The notes under the pieces: model-generated | The model's database searches: none | What the model saw: only the letters and a program-made list of their open reading frames with translations | Told to the model about the DNA's origin: nothing | Program-made: the position numbers and the translations under genes | Assembly (NCBI GenBank): GCA_905200315.1 | Contig: CAJKKA010000064.1 | Span: 1 to 8,443, forward strand | Reading direction: 5' to 3' | Origin: an uncultured Clostridium sp. | GTDB lineage: Bacteria; Bacillota_A; Clostridia; TANB77; CAG-508 | DNA: 8,443 nucleotides | Shown: positions 6,283 through 8,443 of the stretch, piece after piece | Position numbering within the stretch: position 1 is the first letter of the stretch | Layout: each line of letters begins with the position of its first letter

Positions 6283-6315
6283 TGTAGGCACGTGCTTAAA
6301 GCTACGCGTGCCTAC
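6283..6315. repeat. Palindrome D, 9-bp hairpin between operon genes
   Basis: GTAGGCACG (6284-6292) pairs perfectly with CGTGCCTAC (6307-6315) around a 14-nt loop. It starts TGTAGG like the other repeats but has a different stem, so family membership is uncertain. A T6 run follows on the plus strand (6316-6321), so as a terminator it would act only against antisense transcription. On the operon strand the hairpin is followed by As and should not terminate. Confidence 0.65.
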
Positions 6316-6325
6316 TTTTTTATAT

Positions 6326-7267
6326 TTATTCATCTAATAATTTTAATTCTACATTTTGAACTTTATATTTATTCGTTTTTTCATCTAATTTAAATTCAAG
6401 TAATGTATCTTTTAATGTTTCTTTATTTTGACGTAAGTCTGTTGTAAAATATAAGTTTATCTTATCTATTTCTAATCCTTTTGTAACAATTACTTTAAAT
6501 ACTTCTGCTGTATGTCTTTCGTCTTCACAAATAAAAATTAATTGTGGCATAGTTAAAAATCCTGAATCCATTGGAATAAAATTATCGTAGAAATCTTTAT
6601 ACAATTTCATTTTATCTTCTAATTTTTTCTCCCAATCTTCTTCTCTTCTAACTGCTTCAAATAAGAAATATATAGATTTTTTATTTTTTGTTAACTTTAT
6701 ACTTCCTCCTGTTGCCTTAAATGTTTTTCCTAAAGTTTTTGCAGTAATTGCAGGTTTTACTGTGTATTCATCAAAAGCCTTTACCTTTCTTAAATATGCT
6801 ATTATTGTTTGGTTTCCTGCAAGTCTTTTCTTTATCATTGCAACTGGTTTTGTATTATCTGTTGGTTGCCATTTACATTCAACCTCTTTAGAATTTAATA
6901 AGTATTTTCCCATTTTTTCTAAACAATATACTCTATAAATTCCCTTTCCTTCTGGTGAATTGAAATAATATCTTGTTAAAATTTTAGATTTTACTAATTG
7001 TTCTAATTTATTATTTAATTTGTCTTGAGATGCTGGTGCTGCTCCTTTTAATTCTAATAATTGAAATAATTGTCTTGAGGTTATAAATTCAAATTCATTA
7101 ACTAAATCTAAAATTTTAAAATGGATATCTGATATATGTCCTATGTTTATTTTATGAATTATTTGATTCATTGAAACATATCCATCTTTTCCATCAAATG
7201 TTTTTATTTCTCCTTCTCTTATTGCAAAAGGTGAAATTTCAGCTTTTATTTCATTATCTTCAACCAT
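6326..7267 (-). CDS. Winged-helix protein resembling replication-relaxation (Replic_Relax/MobC-type) proteins
   Basis: This 313-aa soluble protein has no signal peptide or membrane segment. Residues about 46-125 form a winged helix-turn-helix: ISDIHFKILDLV, then the recognition-like segment ITSRQLFQLLEL, a second helix NNKLEQLVKSKILTRYYF and a wing ending in YRVYCLEKMGKYLL. Residues about 150-290 resemble the second half of Replic_Relax proteins (NQTIIAYL..., YFLFEAVRREEDW with Glu204, KMKLYKDFYD, then PQLIFICEDERHTAEVF), a fold compared with PD-(D/E)XK nucleases; no complete nuclease motif can be confirmed. Family members act in plasmid replication or mobilisation, but the assignment is by pattern only. 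ATG 7267-7265 is preceded by AGGAGG (7283-7278) with a 10-nt spacer. The S1 gene stop codon overlaps this ribosome site, implying translational coupling. Confidence 0.6.
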   Translation of the reverse strand: MVEDNEIKAEISPFAIREGEIKTFDGKDGYVSMNQIIHKINIGHISDIHFKILDLVNEFEFITSRQLFQLLELKGAAPASQDKLNNKLEQLVKSKILTRYYFNSPEGKGIYRVYCLEKMGKYLLNSKEVECKWQPTDNTKPVAMIKKRLAGNQTIIAYLRKVKAFDEYTVKPAITAKTLGKTFKATGGSIKLTKNKKSIYFLFEAVRREEDWEKKLEDKMKLYKDFYDNFIPMDSGFLTMPQLIFICEDERHTAEVFKVIVTKGLEIDKINLYFTTDLRQNKETLKDTLLEFKLDEKTNKYKVQNVELKLLDE

Positions 7268-7281
7268 GTGCTATGTGCCTC

Positions 7282-7767
7282 CTAAACTATAATTAATTTT
7301 ATTTTCTTTTTTTCTGGTATAATATTTTTTATATAAACCTCTACATTTTGTCCATATTCTATGTTTTCTTTATATTCTGCCATTCCAACCAAATTTGGCT
7401 TTAGCTCTACAAATATACCATTATGATTTTTTTCTACTTCTCTAGCAATTCCTGTAACTCTAGTACCTTTTTCAAATAAAGATGCATTTTCTTCCCAAGT
7501 TCCAAGTAATTCTTTATATGAAAAAAATACTCGATTTTGCTCTCTATCTATAGATTTTACCACAACTTTAATGTTTTGTCCAATTTTAAAGCGCTCTGCA
7601 GGTGTTTTTATTCTTGCAACAGATGTATCTTCAATATGTAATAAGCCTACAATTCCATTTTCCAGTTCAACAAAGGTTCCATATGGTTGAATAGACTTAA
7701 CTCTTCCTTCAACAATAGTTCCTTCTTTTAACTCTTTTTCTATTGGTATAAATTTTTTGCATTTCAT
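7282..7767 (-). CDS. S1-domain RNA-binding protein (two S1-like repeats)
   Basis: This 161-aa protein has a canonical S1 domain at about residues 15-88 (EGTIVEGRVKSIQPYGTFVELENG, then GLLHIEDTS, KIGQNIKVVVKSID, NRVFFSYKELLG). A second, more divergent S1-like repeat follows from about 98 to the end (GTRVTGIAREVEKNHNGIFVEL). S1 domains bind single-stranded RNA; relatives include ribosomal protein S1 fragments and YabR of the Bacillus yab cluster. A role in translation or RNA handling is likely, but the specific target is unknown. ATG 7767-7765 has AAAGGAG upstream (GGAG 7781-7778, 10-nt spacer). It is the first gene of a probable operon behind the 7801-7829 promoter. Its TAG stop (7284-7282) overlaps the ribosome site of the next gene. 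Confidence 0.85.
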   Translation of the reverse strand: MKCKKFIPIEKELKEGTIVEGRVKSIQPYGTFVELENGIVGLLHIEDTSVARIKTPAERFKIGQNIKVVVKSIDREQNRVFFSYKELLGTWEENASLFEKGTRVTGIAREVEKNHNGIFVELKPNLVGMAEYKENIEYGQNVEVYIKNIIPEKKKIKLIIV

Positions 7768-7800
7768 TTGTATATTTCTCCTTTATCATTCGTTTTTACT

Positions 7801-7829
7801 ATTATATATAAAAGAATATAAATTTTCAA
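7801..7829 (-). promoter_or_regulatory. Sigma-A promoter of the S1/Replic_Relax/prepilin operon
   Basis: On the minus strand the -35 is TTGAAA (7829-7824), the spacer 17 bp, and the -10 TATAAT (7806-7801). The predicted start near 7794 gives a leader of about 27 nt with AAAGGAG. It lies just downstream of the terminator of the preceding gene, so the operon is a separate unit. Confidence 0.8.
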
Positions 7830-7836
7830 TATTTAT

Positions 7837-7872
7837 AAAAAAATAAAACATATTGTTTTATATGTTTTATTT
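7837..7872 (-). terminator. Intrinsic terminator of the D-Ala-D-Ala carboxypeptidase gene
   Basis: A 13-bp AT-rich stem (7872-7860 with 7853-7841, core AAAACATA/TATGTTTT) around a 6-nt loop is followed on the minus strand by seven Ts (7843-7837, overlapping the stem base). It begins 10 bp beyond the stop codon at 7882. Confidence 0.85.
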
Positions 7873-7881
7873 TAGTTTATT

Positions 7882-8443
7882 TTATATTGAGTGCTTACCT
7901 CTTCTTGAATAATTATGTTGTTTTTTATTTATTCTTTTATATCTTTGTTTATTTCTTTTATTAATCTTAACCTTTGCAAACATTTTTATTATTATTACTA
8001 ACAGTATTATCGAAATTATAATTTTTATAATTGTAAATATTAAAATGTTTTTATTATTTTCTGTGGTTGTGTCTTCTTCTATTGTTTCTGCTGCCAATAA
8101 ATTTGCCTTATATTCTTCGCCATTTACTTTATATGTAGCTGTTCCCACTACCTCATCTTTTTTTATAGGTATATTTCCTACATTTACATTTATTTCAGGT
8201 TTTACGTCTTTTTGATTTTTATCATCATCTTTATTTACAACAGAAATATCATTTTCTAGTTTAACTTTTAATTGTTTTGTATTACCCTCCGAATCTTTTA
8301 TATTTACGGAAGTAATAGTTTCGCCCTTTTTCTTTATTGTTTGTAAATTATAATTATTATATCCATATTCAAATAAATTTATTGTATCTCTATTTCGTGC
8401 ACTTTCTCCTGCAGGAGTAGTTTCTCCTTTTAAAACTACCGCA
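7882..8443 (-). CDS. D-alanyl-D-alanine carboxypeptidase (S11 family), C-terminal part only
   Basis: The frame is open from the window edge (codon starting at 8442) to TAA at 7884-7882, giving about 187 residues. The first residues (AVVLKGETTPAGESARNRDT, then INLFEYGYNNY) match the end of the PBP5-like catalytic domain. Next comes a beta-rich PBP5 C-terminal-like domain with IPIKKDEVVGTATYKVNGEEY and LAAETIEE. A single membrane helix (NILIFTIIKIIISIILLVII) and a basic cytoplasmic tail rich in Lys and Arg follow. Such enzymes trim the terminal D-Ala from peptidoglycan stem peptides outside the membrane. The catalytic SxxK, SxN and KTG motifs and the start lie beyond the right edge, so activity and subtype (dacA, dacF or sporulation type) cannot be judged. 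An internal Met at 8148 is not the true start: the same frame runs upstream with clear family sequence. Confidence 0.85.
   Translation of the reverse strand, partial: AVVLKGETTPAGESARNRDTINLFEYGYNNYNLQTIKKKGETITSVNIKDSEGNTKQLKVKLENDISVVNKDDDKNQKDVKPEINVNVGNIPIKKDEVVGTATYKVNGEEYKANLLAAETIEEDTTTENNKNILIFTIIKIIISIILLVIIIKMFAKVKINKRNKQRYKRINKKQHNYSRRGKHSI

Noticed and set aside
6163..6393. Open frame on the plus strand (76 aa) with hydrophobic residues
   Set aside because: It spans the start of the prepilin-like gene, palindrome D and the end of the next gene in antisense; hydrophobicity comes from the T-rich strand and no ribosome site or promoter is evident.
7882..8148. An 88-aa small membrane protein starting at the Met at 8148
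   Set aside because: The same frame continues upstream to the window edge with clear D-Ala-D-Ala carboxypeptidase sequence, so this is only the C-terminal end of a larger gene.

Overview
The window is very AT-rich, low-GC Firmicute DNA. Shine-Dalgarno sequences are strong (AGGAGG or AAAGGAG), promoters have sigma-A-like spacing, and intrinsic terminators are AT-rich. Together with a SpoVB-type flippase, an HU gene and an S11 D-Ala-D-Ala carboxypeptidase, this suggests a Clostridia-type chromosome, possibly a gut lineage; the lineage is inference.

Layout. Left, minus strand: a truncated tRNA-Val(UAC) with a near-consensus promoter, then hup (HU protein) with its own promoter and terminator, then a SpoVB/YabM/MurJ-type lipid flippase starting at TTG. 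A 284-bp divergent gap follows. Centre, plus strand: a VirD4/TraG-like coupling ATPase (about 790 aa) ending at a hairpin terminator shared with the convergent operon. Right, minus strand: a probable three-gene operon driven by TTGAAA-17-TATAAT (7801-7829). It reads a two-S1-domain RNA-binding protein, then a winged-helix protein resembling replication-relaxation (Replic_Relax) proteins, then a type IV prepilin-like protein. At the right edge is the 3' part of a D-alanyl-D-alanine carboxypeptidase with its own terminator.

Genes together. tRNA-Val, HU, the flippase, the S1 protein and the carboxypeptidase look like resident housekeeping genes. The coupling ATPase and the Replic_Relax-like protein are of the kind found on conjugative or mobilisable elements, but no relaxase, integrase or other transfer gene is in view. 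The prepilin-like gene between them could encode a surface filament subunit. Any joint system is conjecture.

Most unusual signal. A family of short GC-rich palindromes beginning TGTAGGGG (or a close variant) is scattered through the AT-rich DNA. Five copies form the clear family and a sixth hairpin is related in form. Two copies, facing each other, lie inside the reading frame of the prepilin-like gene and are translated as part of a 123-residue cysteine-rich extension before the prepilin hydrophobic segment. Two copies differ by a compensatory base-pair change in the stem, which suggests the folded structure matters. The arrangement recalls REP/BIME elements and the Rickettsia palindromic elements that insert in frame into genes.
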